Made by a program: the position numbers and the translations under genes. A DNA stretch of 64,000 nucleotides from Chenopodium formosanum (lineage: Eukaryota > Streptophyta > Magnoliopsida > Caryophyllales > Amaranthaceae), in assembly GCA_024500155.1 (NCBI GenBank), contig CM044869.1, forward strand, positions 29,200,501-29,264,500, read 5' to 3'. The stretch's first letter is position 1; every line of letters starts with the position of its first letter. Shown one piece after another: positions 1 through 12,221 of the stretch. The notes beneath the pieces were generated by a model. The model was not told where the DNA came from, made no database searches, and saw only the letters and a program-made list of their open reading frames with translations.

Positions 1-3000
1 TAGCGTTGTTGAATGCATTTGACTTACATTTGATCCAATAAGCTTTGTTTGAATGTGTTTGACTTTCATTAAATTCATCTAGCTTTGTTGAATGCGTTCC
101 ACTTTCATTTGATTCAAAAAGCTTTGTTTGAATTTGTTTGACTTTAATTTGATTCAATTAGCTTTGTTGAATGCATTTGACTTTCATTTGATTCAAATAG
201 CATGTTTGAATGTGTTTGACTTTTATTTGATTCAATTAGCTTTGTCGAATGCATTTGAATTTCATTTGATTTAAAAAGCTTTGTTTGAATGTGATTGACT
301 TTCATTTGATTCCGTTAGTTTTGTTGAATGCAATTAACTTTCATTTGACTCAAAAATCGTTGTATAAATGTGTTACACTTTCATTTAATTCAATTAGCTT
401 TGTTGAATGCATTTGACTTTCATTTAATTCAAAAAACTTTGTTTGAATGTGATTGACTTTCATTACATTCATCTAGCTTTGTTGAATGCGTTCGACTTTC
501 ATTTAATAAAAAAACCTTTGTTTGAATGTGTTTGACTATCATTTGATTCAATTAGCTTTGTTGAATGCACTTGACTTCTATTTGATTCAATTAGCTTTGA
601 AGAATGCATTTGACTAAAAATGCTCTGTTCGAATGTGGTTGTCTTTTATTTGATTCAACTAGGTTTATTGAATGCATTTGACTTTCGTTTGATTCAAAAA
701 GCTTTGTTTGAATGTGTTTGACTTTCCTTTAACTCAATTAGCTTTGTTGAATGCATTTGACTTTCATTTGATTCAAAATTCTTTGTTTGAATGTGTTTGA
801 ATTTCATTTGATTCAATTAGCTTTGTTGAATGCATTTGACTTTCATTTGATTCAAAATGCTTGGTTTGAATGTGTTTTACTTCCATTTTATTTAGTTAGC
901 TTTGTTGAATGCATTTGACTTTCATATGATTCAAATGCTTTGTTTGAATGTGTTTGACATTTATTTGATTCAATTGGCTTTATTGAATGCTTTTGACTTT
1001 CATTTGATTCAAAAAGTTTTGTTTAAATGTGTTTGACTTTCATTTGATTCAATCAGCTTTGTTGAATGCGTTTGACTTTCATTTCATTCAAAATGCTTTG
1101 TTTGAATGTGTTTGACTTTCATTTGATTCAAAAAGCTTGGTTTGATTGTGTTCGACTTTCATTGGCTTCAATTAGCTTCTTTGAATGCATTTGACTTTCA
1201 TTTGATTCAAAAACCTTTGTTTGAATGTGTTTGACTTTCATTTGAGTCAAAAATCTTAGTTTGAATGTGTTTGACTTTAATTTGATTCAATTTGCGTTTT
1301 TGAATGCATTTGATTTTCATTTGACTCAAAAGCTTTGTTTGAATGTGTTTGACATTCAGTTGATTCAATTAGCTTTATTGAATGCATTTCACTTTCATTT
1401 GATTCAAATAACTTTGTTTGAAAGTGTGTGACTTTCATTTGATTTAATTAGCGTTTATGAATGCATTTGACTTTCATTTGACTCAAAAAGCTTTGTTTGA
1501 ATGTGTTTGACATTTAGTTGATTCAATTAGCTTTATTGAATGCATTTAACTTTCATTTGATTCAAATAACTTTGTTTGATTGTGTTTGACTTTCGTTTGA
1601 TTCAATTATCTTTGTTGATTGCATTTGATTTTCATTTGATTTAAAAGTTTTTGTTTGAATGTGTTTGACTTTCATTTGATTCAATTAGATTTGTTGAATG
1701 CATTTGACTTTCATTTAACTCAAAAAACTTTGTTTGAATGTGTCTGACTTTCATTTGATTCTATTAGCTTTGTTGAATGCATTTGACTTTCATTTGGTTG
1801 AAAAAGATTTGTTTAAATGTGTTTAACTTTCTTTTGATTCAAAATGCTTGTCTTGAATGTGTTTGACTTTTATTTTATTCAATTAGCTTTGTTGAATGCA
1901 TTTGACTTTCATTTGTTTCAAATAGCTTTGTTTAAATGTGTTTGTATTTATTTTGATTCAATTAGCTTTGTTGAATGCAATTGACTTTTATTTGACTCAA
2001 AAAGCGTTATTTAAATGTGTTTGACTTTCATTTGATTCAATTAGCTTTGATGAATGCATTTGAATTTCATTTAATTCAAAAAACTTTATTTGAATGTGTT
2101 TGACTTTCATTAGATTCATCTAGCTTTGTTGAATGCGTTTGACTTTCATTTGATTCAAAAACCTTTGTTTGAATGTGTTTGACTATCATTTGATTCAATT
2201 TGCTTTGTTAAATGCACTTGACTTTTATTTGATTCAATTAGCTTTGTAAAATGCATTTGATTTTCATTTGACTCAAAATGCTCTGTTCGAATGTGTTTGT
2301 CTTTTATTTGATTCAATTAGGTTTATTGAATGCATTTGACTTTCGTTTGATTCAAAAAGCTTTGTTTGAATGTGTTTGACTTTCATTTGATTCAATTAGC
2401 TTTGTTGAATGCAATTGACTTTCATTTAATTGAAAATGCTTTGTTTGAATGTGTTTGACTTTCATTTGATTAAATTTGCTTTATTCAATGCATTTGACTT
2501 TCATTTGATTTAAAAAGTTTTGTTTGAATGTGTTTGACTTTTATTTGATTCAATTAGCTTTGTTGAATGCATTTGACTTTCATTTGATTCAAAATGCTTT
2601 CCTTAAATGTGTTTCACTTTCTTTTGATTCAGTTAGCTTTATTGAATGCATTTTACTTTCATTTGATTCAAAAAGCTTTGTTTGAATGTGTTTGACTTTC
2701 ATATGATTCAATTAGCTATCTTGAATGCATTTGACATTTGATTCAAAAACCTTTTTTGAATGTGTTTGACTTTCATTTGATTCGAAAAGCATAGTTTGAA
2801 TGTGTTTGACTTTCATTTGATTCAATTAGCTTTTTTGAATGCATTTGACTTGCATTTGACTCAAAAAGCTTTGTTTGAATGTGTTTAACTTTCATTTGAT
2901 TCAATAAGCTTTACCGAATGCATTTGACTTTCATTAGATTCAAATAACTTCGTTTGAATATGTTTGAGTTTCGTTTGATTCAATTAACTTTGTTGAATGC

Positions 3001-3840
3001 ATTTGATTTTCATTTGATTTTAAAAGCTTGGTTTGAATGTGTTTGGCTTTCATTTGAGTCAATTAGATTTGTTGAATGCATTTGACTTTCATTTTATTCA
3101 AAAAGCTTTGTTTGAATGTGTTTGACTTTCATTTGATTCAATTAGCTTTGTTGTATGCATTTGACTTTCATTTGATTAAAAATGTTTTGTTTGAATGTGT
3201 TTGACTTTCATTTGATTCAATTAGCTTTGTTGATTGCATTTGACTTTCATTTGATTCAAAAAGCTATATTTGAATGTGTTTAACTTTCATTTGATTCAAT
3301 TAGCTTTGTTGAATGCATTTGACTTTCATTTGACTCAAAAAGCTTTGTTTGAATATTTTTGACTTTTATTTGATTCAATTAGCTTTATTGAATGCATTTG
3401 ACTTTCATTTTTTTCAAAAAGCTTTGTTTGAATGTGTTTGACTTTCATTTGATTCATTTAGCTTTGTTGTATGCATTTGACTTTCATGTGATTAAAAATG
3501 TTTTGTTTGAATGTGTTTGACTTTCATTTGATTCAATTAGCTTTATTGAATGCATTTGACTTCCATTTGATTCAAAAAGCTATATTTGAATGTGTTTGAC
3601 TTTCATTTGATTCAATTAGCTTTGTTGAATGCATTTGACTTTCATTTGACTCAAAAAGCTTTGTTTAAATATGTTTGACTTTTATTTGATTTAATTAGCT
3701 TTATTGAATGCATTTGACTTTCATTTTATTTGAAAAGCTTTGTTTGAATGTGTTTGACTTTCATTTGATTCAATTAGGTTTGTTGAATGCATTTGGCTTT
3801 TATTTAATTCAAAATGCATTGTTTGAATGTGTTTGACTTT

Positions 3841-6800
3841 CATTTGATTTAAAATGCTTGGTTTGAATGTGTTTGACTTTCATTTGATTTAATTAGTTTC
3901 GTTTAATGCATTTGACTTTCATTTGATTCAAAAAGCTTTGTTTAAATGTGTTTGACTTTCTTTTGATTCAATTAGCTTTGTTGTATGCATTTGTCTTTCA
4001 TTTGATTCAAATCGCTTTGTTTGAATGTGTTTGACTTTCATTTGATTCAATTAGCTTTGTTGAATGCATTTGACTTTCATTTAACTCAAAAAGCTATGTT
4101 TGAATGTGTTCGACTTTAATTTGATTCAATTTGTTTTGTTGAATGCATTTGATTTTCATTTGATTCAAAAAGCTTTGTTTGAATGTTTTCGACTTTCATT
4201 TGCTTCAATTAGCTTCTTTGAATGCATTTGACATTCATTTGATTCAGAATGCTTTGTTTGAATGTGTTTGACTTTCTGTTGACTCAAAATCCTTGGTTTG
4301 ATTGTGTTCGACTGTCATTTGCTTCAATTGGCATCTTTGAATGCATTTGACTTTCATTTGATTCACTAAGCTTTGTTTGAATGTGTTTGACTTTCATTTG
4401 ATTCAATTAGTTTTGTTGTATGCATTTGACTTTCATTTGATTAAAAGTGTTTTGTTTTAATGTGTTTGACTTTAATTTGATACAATTAGCTTTATTGAAT
4501 CTATTTGACTTTCATTAGATTAAAATAACTTGGTTTGAATGTGTTTGAGTTTCGTTTGATTCAATTATCTTTGTTGAATGCATTTGATTTTCATTTAATT
4601 TAAAAAGCTTGGTTTGAATGTGTTTGACTTTCATTTGAGTCAATTAGATTTGTTGAATGCATTTGAATATCATTTAACTCAAAAAACTTTGTTTTAATGT
4701 GTTTGACTTTCATTTGATTTAATTAGATTTGTTGAATGTATTTGACTTTCATTTGACTCAAAAAGCTATGTTTGAATGTGTTTAACTTTAATTTGATTCA
4801 ATTTGTTTTGTTGAATGCATTTGATTTTCATTTGATTCAAAAAGCTTTGTTTGAATGTTTTCGACTTTCACTTGCATCAATTAGCTTCTTTGAATGCATT
4901 TAACATTCATTTGATTCAAAATGCTTTGTTTGAATGTGTTTGACTTTCAGTTGACTCAAAATCCTTTGTTTGATTGTGTTCTACTTTCATTTGCTTCAGT
5001 TAGCATCTTTGAATGAATTTGACTTTCATTTGATTCACAAAGCTTTGTTTGAATGTGTTTGACTTTCATTTGATTCAATTAGCTTTGTTGTATGCATTTG
5101 ACTTTCATTTGATTAAAAATGTTTTGTTTGAACGTGTTTGACTTTCATTTGATTCAATTAGCTTTATTGAATGCATTTGACTTTCATTTGATTCAAAAAG
5201 CTATATTTGAATGTGTTTGACTTTCATTTGATTCAATTAGCTTTGTTGAATGAATTTGACTTTCATTTGACTCAAAAAGCTTTGTTTGAATATGTTTGAC
5301 TTTTATTTGATTCAATTAGCTTTATTGAATGCATTTGACTTTCATTTTATTCAAAAAGCTTTGTTTGAATGTTTTCGACTTTCATTTGATTCAATTAGGT
5401 TTGTTGAATGCATTTGGCTTTTATTTAATTCAAAATGCATTGTTTGAATGTGTTTGACTTTCATTTGATTTAAAATTTTTGGTTTGAATGTGTTTGACTT
5501 TCATTTGATTTAATTAGCTTCGTTTAATGCATTTGACTTTCATTTGATTCAAAAAGATTTGTTTAAATGTGTTTGACTTTCTTTTGATTCCATTTGCTTT
5601 GTTGTATGCATTTGATTTTCATTTGATTCAAATTGCTTTGTTTGAATGTGTTTGACTTTCATTTGATTTAAAATGCTTGGTTTGAATGTGTTTGACTTTC
5701 ATTTGATTTAATTAGCTTCGTTTAATGCATTTGACTTTCATTTGATTCAAAAAGCTTTGTTTAAATGTGTTTGACTTTCTTTTGATTCAATTAGCTTTGT
5801 TGTATGCATTTGACTTTCATTTGATTCAAATCGCTTTGTTTGAATGTGTTTGACTTTCATTTGATTCAATTAGCTTTGTTGAATGCATTTGACTTTCATT
5901 TGACTCAAAAAGCTAAGTTTGAATGTGTTTGACTTTAATTTGATTCAATTTGTTTTGTTGAAAGCATTTGATTTTCATTTGATTCAAAAAGCTTTGTTTG
6001 AATGTTTTCGACTTTCATTTGCTTCAATTAGCTTCTTTGAATGCATTTGACATTCATTTGCTTCAGAATGCTTTGTTTGAATGTGTTTGACTTTCTGTTA
6101 ACTCAAAATCCTTGGTTTGATAGTGTTCGACTTTCATTTGCTTCAATTAGCATCTTTGAATGCATTTGACTTTCATTTGATTCACAAAGCTTTGTTTGAA
6201 TGTGTTTGACTTTCATTTGATTCAATTAGTTTTGTTGTATGCATTTGACTTTCATTTGATTAAAAATGTTTTATTTTAATGTGTTTGACTTTCATTTATT
6301 TCAATTAGCTTTATTGAATGCATTTGACTTTCATTAGATTCAAATAACTTGGTTTGAATGTGTTTGAGTTTCGTTTGATTCAATTATCTTGGTTGAATGC
6401 ATTTGATTTTCATTTGATTTAAAAAGCTTGGTTTGAATGTGTTTGACTTTCATTTGAGTCAATTAGATTTGTTGAATGCATTTGACTTTCATTTAACTCA
6501 AAAATCTTTGTTTTAATGTGTTTGACATTCATTTGATTTAATTAGATTTGTTGAATGTATTTGACTTTCATTTGACTCAAAAAGCTATGTTTGAATGTGT
6601 TTAACTTTAATTTGATTCAATTTGTTTTGTTGAATGCATTTGATTTTCATTTTATTCAAAAAGCTTTGTTTGAATGTTTTCGACTTTCATTTGCTTCAAT
6701 TAGCTTCTTTGAATGCATTTGACATTCATTTGATTCAAAATGCTTTGTTTGAATGTGTTTGACTTTCAGTTGACTCAAAATCCTTTGTTTGATTGTGTTC

Positions 6801-7071
6801 TACTTTCATTTGCTTCAATTAGCATCTTTGAATGCATTTGACTTTCATTTGATTCACAAAGCTTTTTTTGAATGTGTTTGACTTTCATTTGATTCAATTA
6901 GCTTTGTTGTATGCATTTGACTTTCATTTGATTAAAAATGTTTTGTTTGAATGTGTTTGACTTTCATTTGATTCAATTAGCTTTATTGAATGCATTTGAC
7001 TTTCATTTGATTCAAAAAGCTATATTTGAATGTGTTTGACTTTAATTTGATTCAATTAGCTTTGTTGAATG
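3841..7071. repeat. Higher-order repeat, period 1819 bp
   Basis: Rare variants recur at a constant distance. AAAATGCTTGG occurs at 3851 and 5670, CAGAATG at 4245 and 6064, and TCTACTTTC at 4980 and 6799, all 1819 bp apart (about 23 dimers). The first unit is about 3841-5659; the second is truncated at 7071 by element A. To the left of about 3840 the spacing changes (a shared variant at about 3789 and 5408 is only about 1620 bp apart), so the unit border has been rearranged. Confidence 0.75.
7067..7071. repeat. Target site duplication of element A, left copy
   Basis: GAATG, identical to 18660-18664 on the other side of the element. Both copies lie in satellite sequence. Confidence 0.9.
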
Positions 7072-7631
7072 TGTTTCGGGGTTTTTTGAGTCCCTTGGGA
7101 GAGTTACAACACTAAGATTGGATGCTCGCTTGGATGCCTGTACCTGCAAAACAACGGAGCACCGAATGGTCGGTGGTCCGCCTCCGAAACTTAAGTTAGT
7201 CTAAGTCCGAAGAATAAGGTGCGGAATGTAAAGGGTTATCTGCTCGGATTCCGAGCTCGGGTGTACTGTTTTCTTGAGAGTGACAGTTCTAACAATGATT
7301 AGTAATCACTGAGTATATCTCGTTGTGTGTGTATATAGGTGTGTATGTCACGTATTGAAGGTCCAGGAGTTTCATGTAGCCGCAAATGAGGAGGTCATCT
7401 CCTATTTATAGGCTTCTCGAAAAACGTGCACCCCCTAGGGTTTCGTGCCCTAGGGAATACTCACGCAGCTTTTGCAGACCTCGGGATTTGGGCCTGAAAG
7501 CCGCCAATCCCAGGTCCTTTTATCCGTCTGCCACGTGTCGTTCCCTGAGAGGTCCAAGGCGGGGCCCCTTTCAGTGACACGTGGCGGACTCTGATTGGGC
7601 CAACTGGCCTAGGGTATTTTTACCCAAATCA
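7072..7631 (-). repeat. 3' LTR of element A
   Basis: Starts TGTTTCGGGG and ends ACCCAAATCA as read on the plus strand; 560 bp, about 98.6% identical by eye to 18100-18659. It carries a minus-strand TATA box (TATTTATA on the plus strand, about 7403-7410) and two G-boxes (CACGTG at 7532-7537 and 7578-7583). A 63-codon open frame at 7386-7577 recurs in the other LTR only because the LTRs are duplicates; it is not called as a gene. Confidence 0.95.
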
Positions 7632-7760
7632 TTTGCCCCTCACAGGTGAGACGCGCTTGCCACGTGTTGCCTGTGACAGGTGTCAGCATCCGACTGGTCG
7701 GATTTTGAATAGTTACTGTGGAGGGAAAGTTTTAGGGTTTTTAACCCTTCTATAAATAGA
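7532..7760 (+). promoter_or_regulatory. Putative promoter of the antisense gene, element A
   Basis: A plus-strand TATA box TATAAATAGA lies at 7751-7760, outside the LTR and ahead of the antisense gene. G-box cores CACGTG at 7532, 7578 and 7661 lie between this TATA and the minus-strand LTR TATA near 7403. The first two sit in an inverted pair GCCACGTGTC / GACACGTGGC. Elements B and C have the same arrangement. Promoter activity is inferred from motif and position only. Confidence 0.6.
7632..7643 (-). other. Polypurine tract of element A
   Basis: On the minus strand this reads GTGAGGGGCAAA and directly abuts the 3' LTR. It is identical at the same place in elements B (19423-19434) and C (57224-57235). 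This is the expected plus-strand DNA priming site for reverse transcription. Confidence 0.85.
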
Positions 7761-8142
7761 AAGTTTTCACCCCCCGAATCTTTTACACCTTTGCGAATCT
7801 TTGGAGAATTTCTGACTTTTGACTTTAAGAATCTCAAAATTCCCTAAGTGGTTCTTAGTTCTCAAGCATCCGACACTCGGCCCGTTGTCCGACAGTTCTC
7901 AGCTAACCAAGCGTCTCTTCACCCTTCTTCTAAAGGTAACGCCTGTTTCTTCTTTTATTTCTCATTTTTTCTTTGTTTTCGAAAAAATGGTTTCCCAATC
8001 GCATGCGGCACAGTATAGGATAGTGATCAGCCGGTCACCGGGGACGGCTGAATCTAGAACTTGTAGTGCCGACTGCTTGACCAGCGACTGTGCTTTGCGA
8101 ACTTCTCCGAATCCGACTAGTTTCGCGTCTGTGCAGGACACG

Positions 8143-10901
8143 ATGGCCAGAACAAAAAGAACAACAAGAAAACCCAACTCCGATGGATCTTTTTTCCCGT
8201 CGGATGGTTCAACTCTTTATTCTGACGGCTCAATGAGGGTGCCTCGAAGTGAGGTGTCGGAACACCCTGATAGCCCTTCTTATCTTCCTCCTACCCCTAC
8301 TTATTACCATTCCCCCTCTTCAAGCTGTACTCCTAGTGATAGGATACTGGAGGAGGCAGATGAAACCTATGCAGCCGGGCCTTCTGAACAGGCACCGGAA
8401 GAGAGTCTAAGGGAGGACCCTGCTGGCACCAGTCGGCAGTCCCTTAGCTCTGATGACAGTTCTGATGACGAGTCGGCCTCGTCATCCTCTTCAGATAATG
8501 CCTCTGCCTCTTCAGGGGAGGCAAGGACCAGAATAGACGCTGCCAGGGAGTCCTTGGCAGTTGAGAAGGGGGAATCTTGGGCCGAGCCGAGCGCTTCCAG
8601 GTGCTTGGAGAAAGCCCCCTACTATCATCATGTTCCGCAGAGCAGGCGAAACACCATGGCAAACGGCCTTACAAGTTTTAAGCGTAAGGTTGTTCTGGGC
8701 CATGGCTTCACTTTGTGCGTCCCCAATAAGGACGACACCATTACTTGGCCGAGTATGGCCAGCTATGAAGACTGAGCATTCGGTTGTTATGAGGCGGCCT
8801 TTCAGGCTGGCTTGCGCTTCCCTCTCCACCCGGCCGTGGAGAGGATTTTGGATGGATACCAACTTGGTATCTGGCAACTCGTACCCAATTCATGGATCAA
8901 TATTCTGGGGTACGTTGCCGCCTGCGAGATGCTGGAAGTGGAGGCGAGCTTTGAAGCATTCGCCCACATGCATTATCTTAGCAGGGCGCCTACTAGGGGT
9001 GGCGAGGGCTGGTACACCTTGACTACTTGCAAGGGGTACATGATGGCTGTCGGCAAAGAGAACAAGTGGAAAGACTGGAGAACTAAGTTCTACATAGTCA
9101 AAACTGCCGACCGCCGCCTGAACCAAAAGTATAACAGGTGGAACAAGGATCCACCTCTCCTAGCAGCCAGGAGTGCATTGCCAGCTCTTCCTAGACGAGC
9201 AAAGGAGGAGATCATGGACGCGGGTTTGTTCACCGTATCTGTGAAGACGAATGATGAGGGGGACAAGGAAGTCACCCCTCAATGCTATCTCCCTTTGTAC
9301 AAATGGTTTGAGGAAGGGACGTTCTTGGCCGCTTGTGGGCTAAGTACTGAGATGCCGAGAGGTAGTCGGCCGTCTGTTTAGTATGCCGTATTTATTTTGC
9401 TTGTCTTCACTTGTTAAATGAGACTCACGCTTGATTCTTTTTTGCAGACAAAGCGATGGAGAAACTCTCGGCCTCCAGGAAGCCGGCTGTATCTGCTGCC
9501 AGATACAGATCAAACGTCCTTAACAGGACGGAAGCCACCACTGCAAGGGTGGAAGAGCAGCAACCAGCCGGTACCCCAGGGGTGAGATTTTGTACTTAGC
9601 ATTTTTCTGATTAATGCTTATCCTTTGCCGAATGTTTACTGACCTTTGGTTTGTCTTCAATGACACAGGGTACCTCCTCCAAATCCTCGTCCAAACCATC
9701 CGACCCTAAGCTCCAAAAGACTAGGGCGGGTGATGTGAGCGCATCCGGCAAGGGCGGCCGGAAGCACGTTGCTCATAAGCCCAAGAGGCCCTCAGACGCC
9801 CCTGCTGGTGAGAAGAGGTTTCTGGGGGAAAAGCCCCCCTCTTCTTCCGGTAAGGAGAGGCTTTTGGGGAAAAAGCCCGCCTCTTCTACCGGTCAGAAGA
9901 GGGTTCTGGGGGAAGAGGAGGTGGATGAGGAAGATGGTAAGGACCATTCGTCCCCTTTTCAAGTTATCCATACTTGAGTACTTTTCTAACTTTTTCTTCT
10001 TGCAGTTCCCATACAGAGGCCGACTGTAGTTCAAATGGCCAAGTCCATGCTGAGGGCGATTGATCCGGATGATAAAGCATCCGTCAGAGGAGTCGGCACC
10101 CTAGACCTTGATGGTATTCTAGGGAATCTTTGTGAGGTAGACTTAGCCTTGCCTTAGCATTCGTCTTTCTCTTTTATCCGCCTGGTTCTTAACCATCCGG
10201 CTTCTTTTTGCAGGCCATGCTGCGCGTCCAAGGGCTCGGAAAACCCCTCAAGGAGAAGTCCAAAGAGGTAAAAGCTGCTAAGGCTCAGGCCGAGTCCGCC
10301 TTGGATAGGGCTTAATTTGATATTGCTCAGAATGAATTTCTGACGCTTGATATGATGTATTCGCAGTCGGAGGCCAATCTGCAGGTGAAGAAGGATCTGG
10401 ACTCGGCCCGCCTTCAGGTCTCCAACCTCAAGAAGGAGATCAAATCCCTTAAGGCGGAGCTCGAGCCCCTTCAGGATGCCAAGGATGAGGCCGAAAGGGC
10501 CCTGAATAGAGTGAGTCGCCTGGAGCATAAACTCACCAACCAGGAGCTCCAGCTGAGGACCAAGTTCGAGTCCCGTGCCGAGCAAGAGAGATCTGAACTG
10601 GTCAAACAAATGATCAGGGACAATGAGATCATCATGCGGGACACTTGGCTCGGACTATCAGATTTGGAAGTCCAAGTTTGATGAGCTCAGCAAAGCTCTC
10701 GACGATCGCCTCCTTGAGGAGATGGAAGAAGCTTCCAAGGCTGATGCTGAGGCCGAGGCTGCTGAAGGCTCTGGGTCCGACTCTTCTGAGGAGTCGTCCT
10801 CTGGGGAGGAGGAGGGAGATCAGGCGGAGGAGCGAGAGAAAGATGATGCAGAGCAGCCGAAGGACAACAGGCCGGCTGCCAATGAAGAGGCCCTCCCCTG
10901 A
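8143..10901 (+). pseudogene. Antisense gene of element A (H3-like N-terminus, Transposase_28-like core, coiled coil), broken
   Basis: Exons by eye: 8143-9361, 9448-9581, 9669-9936, 10006-10136 and 10214-10901, with GT-AG borders and phases 1,0,1,0 as in elements B and C. A noncoding first exon may end at 7935 (AAAG|GTAACG) and splice to a TGTGCAG acceptor at 8136, putting the ATG at 8143. The protein begins M-ARTKRTTRK, followed by a Ser/Asp/Glu-rich stretch, the core domain (LRFPLHP, QLVPNSWINILGYVAACE, GWYTL motifs), Lys/Ser-rich linkers, a coiled coil and an acidic tail ending at 10901. Breaks: TGA at 8773-8775 just before the core, TAA near 10313 at the start of the coiled coil, and a frameshift between about 10640 and 10670. 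An in-frame upstream ATG at 7987 would add 52 residues. Function unknown. Confidence 0.75.
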
Positions 10902-10922
10902 TCACTTAAGCTTTTATTCTGT

Positions 10923-10972
10923 TTCTGCGGCCGAATGGCCATGTATTTGCTTTTCCGGCCTGTGTGCCGAGT
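10923..10972 (+). promoter_or_regulatory. Conserved 3' UTR block after the antisense gene, element A
   Basis: Contains TGCGGC, then a GCC, then TTGCTTTTCCGGCCTGTGTG and CCGAGTAT. Elements B (22758-22804) and C (60419-60465) have nearly the same block just past their antisense stop codons. CGGC-CTGTGT-GCCG can form a small stem-loop and the TGTGT resembles plant far-upstream polyadenylation elements. The role is inferred. Confidence 0.5.
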
Positions 10973-11199
10973 ATTTATATTTCTTTACCGACCGAGGGGT
11001 TGGGTAATCTGACAATTTCCCTGGCTTTGCCAGGTAACAATTTAACCAATCGTCTGGTGGAGATTGGTCATTTTTAATTTGAATCATTCGGCCATTTGGC
11101 TGAAGTTTTTTCATTCTGCCCTTTGAATTGTTTGAAATTTTTGCATGTTTTTTGGCTAAGTATTATAACCTGTATACCATGCGAATGTTCTTGCCCCTA

Positions 11200-11329
11200 G
11201 ACGGATGTCGAGTGGTTTCGGTTTATGAGATTGATTGACTTGGAAATTATTGATATTTATAAGAGTATTCATGGTTTCTAAGTCAATCAATCACTATGGT
11301 GATTGCCCCAAACCACGCGGCAGACGTCC
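11200..11329. repeat. Long inverted repeat between convergent genes, element A
   Basis: The inner arms GATTGATTGACTT (11229-11241) and AAGTCAATCAATC (11280-11292) are perfect 13-bp inverted copies. Outer arms near ACGGATGTCGAGTGGTTT and AAACCACGCGGCAGACGT pair imperfectly. The flanking TTGCCCC also recurs. A hairpin of the same design sits at the same place in B and C. Confidence 0.7.
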
Positions 11330-11422
11330 ATCCAGAATTTGGCAAAAATAAGTGTTCATTCGGCCATTGGCTCGAACAGAACTCAAATTTCCCACTTAGC
11401 TGTTATGCTAAGGAAAAATCCC

Positions 11423-11656
11423 CGCCTGTTCTGCCCCATAGGCAAAAACAGGCGCATCCGGCCATTGGCCTCATTGAGATGAAAGTGTTAAGTCTGGGAC
11501 TTAACTTATTTTCGTTAAAATAATTCGTCCGCCTGTCTTGCCCCATAGGTAAGGATCAGGCGGCATCCGGCTGATAGCCTCGAAGTGCTAAGTAGTTAAC
11601 TTAATGCATTTTTATAAAAATTTTCCGCCTGTTTTGCCCCTGAGCTAAAACAGGCG
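11423..11656. repeat. Three tandem hairpin repeats, ~100 bp period
   Basis: Three copies of a stem CGCCTGTT...AACAGGCG at 11423-11454, 11530-11562 and 11626-11656, each with TTGCCCC in or near the loop and followed by CATCCGGC and a GCCTC. The third stem is a perfect 10-bp pair (CGCCTGTTTT/AAAACAGGCG). Tandem repeats in the 3' untranslated region are known in Tat-clade elements such as Retand. Confidence 0.65.
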
Positions 11657-12221
11657 CATCCGGCTTTATGCCTCGGTTAGCCTCTACTTATGAAACAGTG
11701 ACCGTTTCCGAACTGTGCTAGAACAGATAGAAAATTTTGGCCTTTTAGATTTCACTTTCGATTAAAACAAACGACTGCGAGTGCTGCCTTAGCATTCGGT
11801 TGGGCCGCTTGTATATTCGTAGAGCAATGTGCCACCCAAATGGGAGATGCTTCTCCTCGACGAATTCACCCAAATGGGCGTCGCCGGTTATCTGACTCAT
11901 GTTGGAGCAGACGGTCATACTCATGTTGGAGCAGACTGTGACCATTCGGTCTCTTTTTATATATATCTGGCCTTAGGCCTCGTAATTGATTAAGTAAATG
12001 TTGGTATAAACTTAATAAAATTTCGTAGGAACGACTGTTTAGAACAATCGGCTCCTTCAAAGGGTTTGGGACGTCTGCTGTTGAGACAGACGCCTTTCAA
12101 ACATATTGGCCGTCTGTAGCTGGTACAGACGGTGCTGAAAATAATAAAAGTTTGAAAAAGTGAAACATATTCTTATTAACAAACCTTTGAGATAACAAAA
12201 TTGAAGTATTTACATTCGTAC

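Larger units (their letters stand above)
1..7071. repeat. AT-rich satellite array, ~79-bp A/B dimer
   Basis: Tandem array of two alternating related monomers. One is about 39 bp and runs GACTTTCATTTGATTCAATT then AGCTTTGTTGAATGCATTT. The other is about 40 bp, has CAAAAAGCTTTG in place of CAATTAGCTTTG, and ends GAATGTGTTT. Together they form a ~79-bp dimer, diverged by point changes and small indels. No open reading frame of note and no gene is seen. The array is cut at its right end by insertion of element A inside a GAATG of one monomer. Whether it is centromeric, subtelomeric or interstitial cannot be told from the sequence. Confidence 0.95.
10902..12221. other. Non-coding gap between the convergent genes, element A
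   Basis: About 1.3 kb with no credible gene; the short open frames here are not conserved. It holds a conserved block just after the antisense stop (10923-10972), a long inverted repeat (11200-11329), three tandem small hairpins (11423-11656) and a region near 11852-11890 related to 23412-23450 in B and 61151-61190 in C. Both the antisense gene and pol end facing this gap, so it should contain both 3' UTRs. Confidence 0.7.

Noticed and set aside
1..7071. CRISPR-like regular short repeats
   Set aside because: Repeats are adjacent, diverged and lack unique spacers; this is eukaryotic satellite DNA with no cas genes.
7386..7577. 63-codon ORF in the LTR of element A, repeated at 18414-18605
   Set aside because: It is the same sequence because LTRs are duplicated; it has no counterpart in the LTRs of B or C.
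8063..8136. A 74-bp intron GTAGTG...TGCAG inside the antisense leader of element A
   Set aside because: Joining these borders creates an immediate TGA, and element B lacks the GTAGTG donor.
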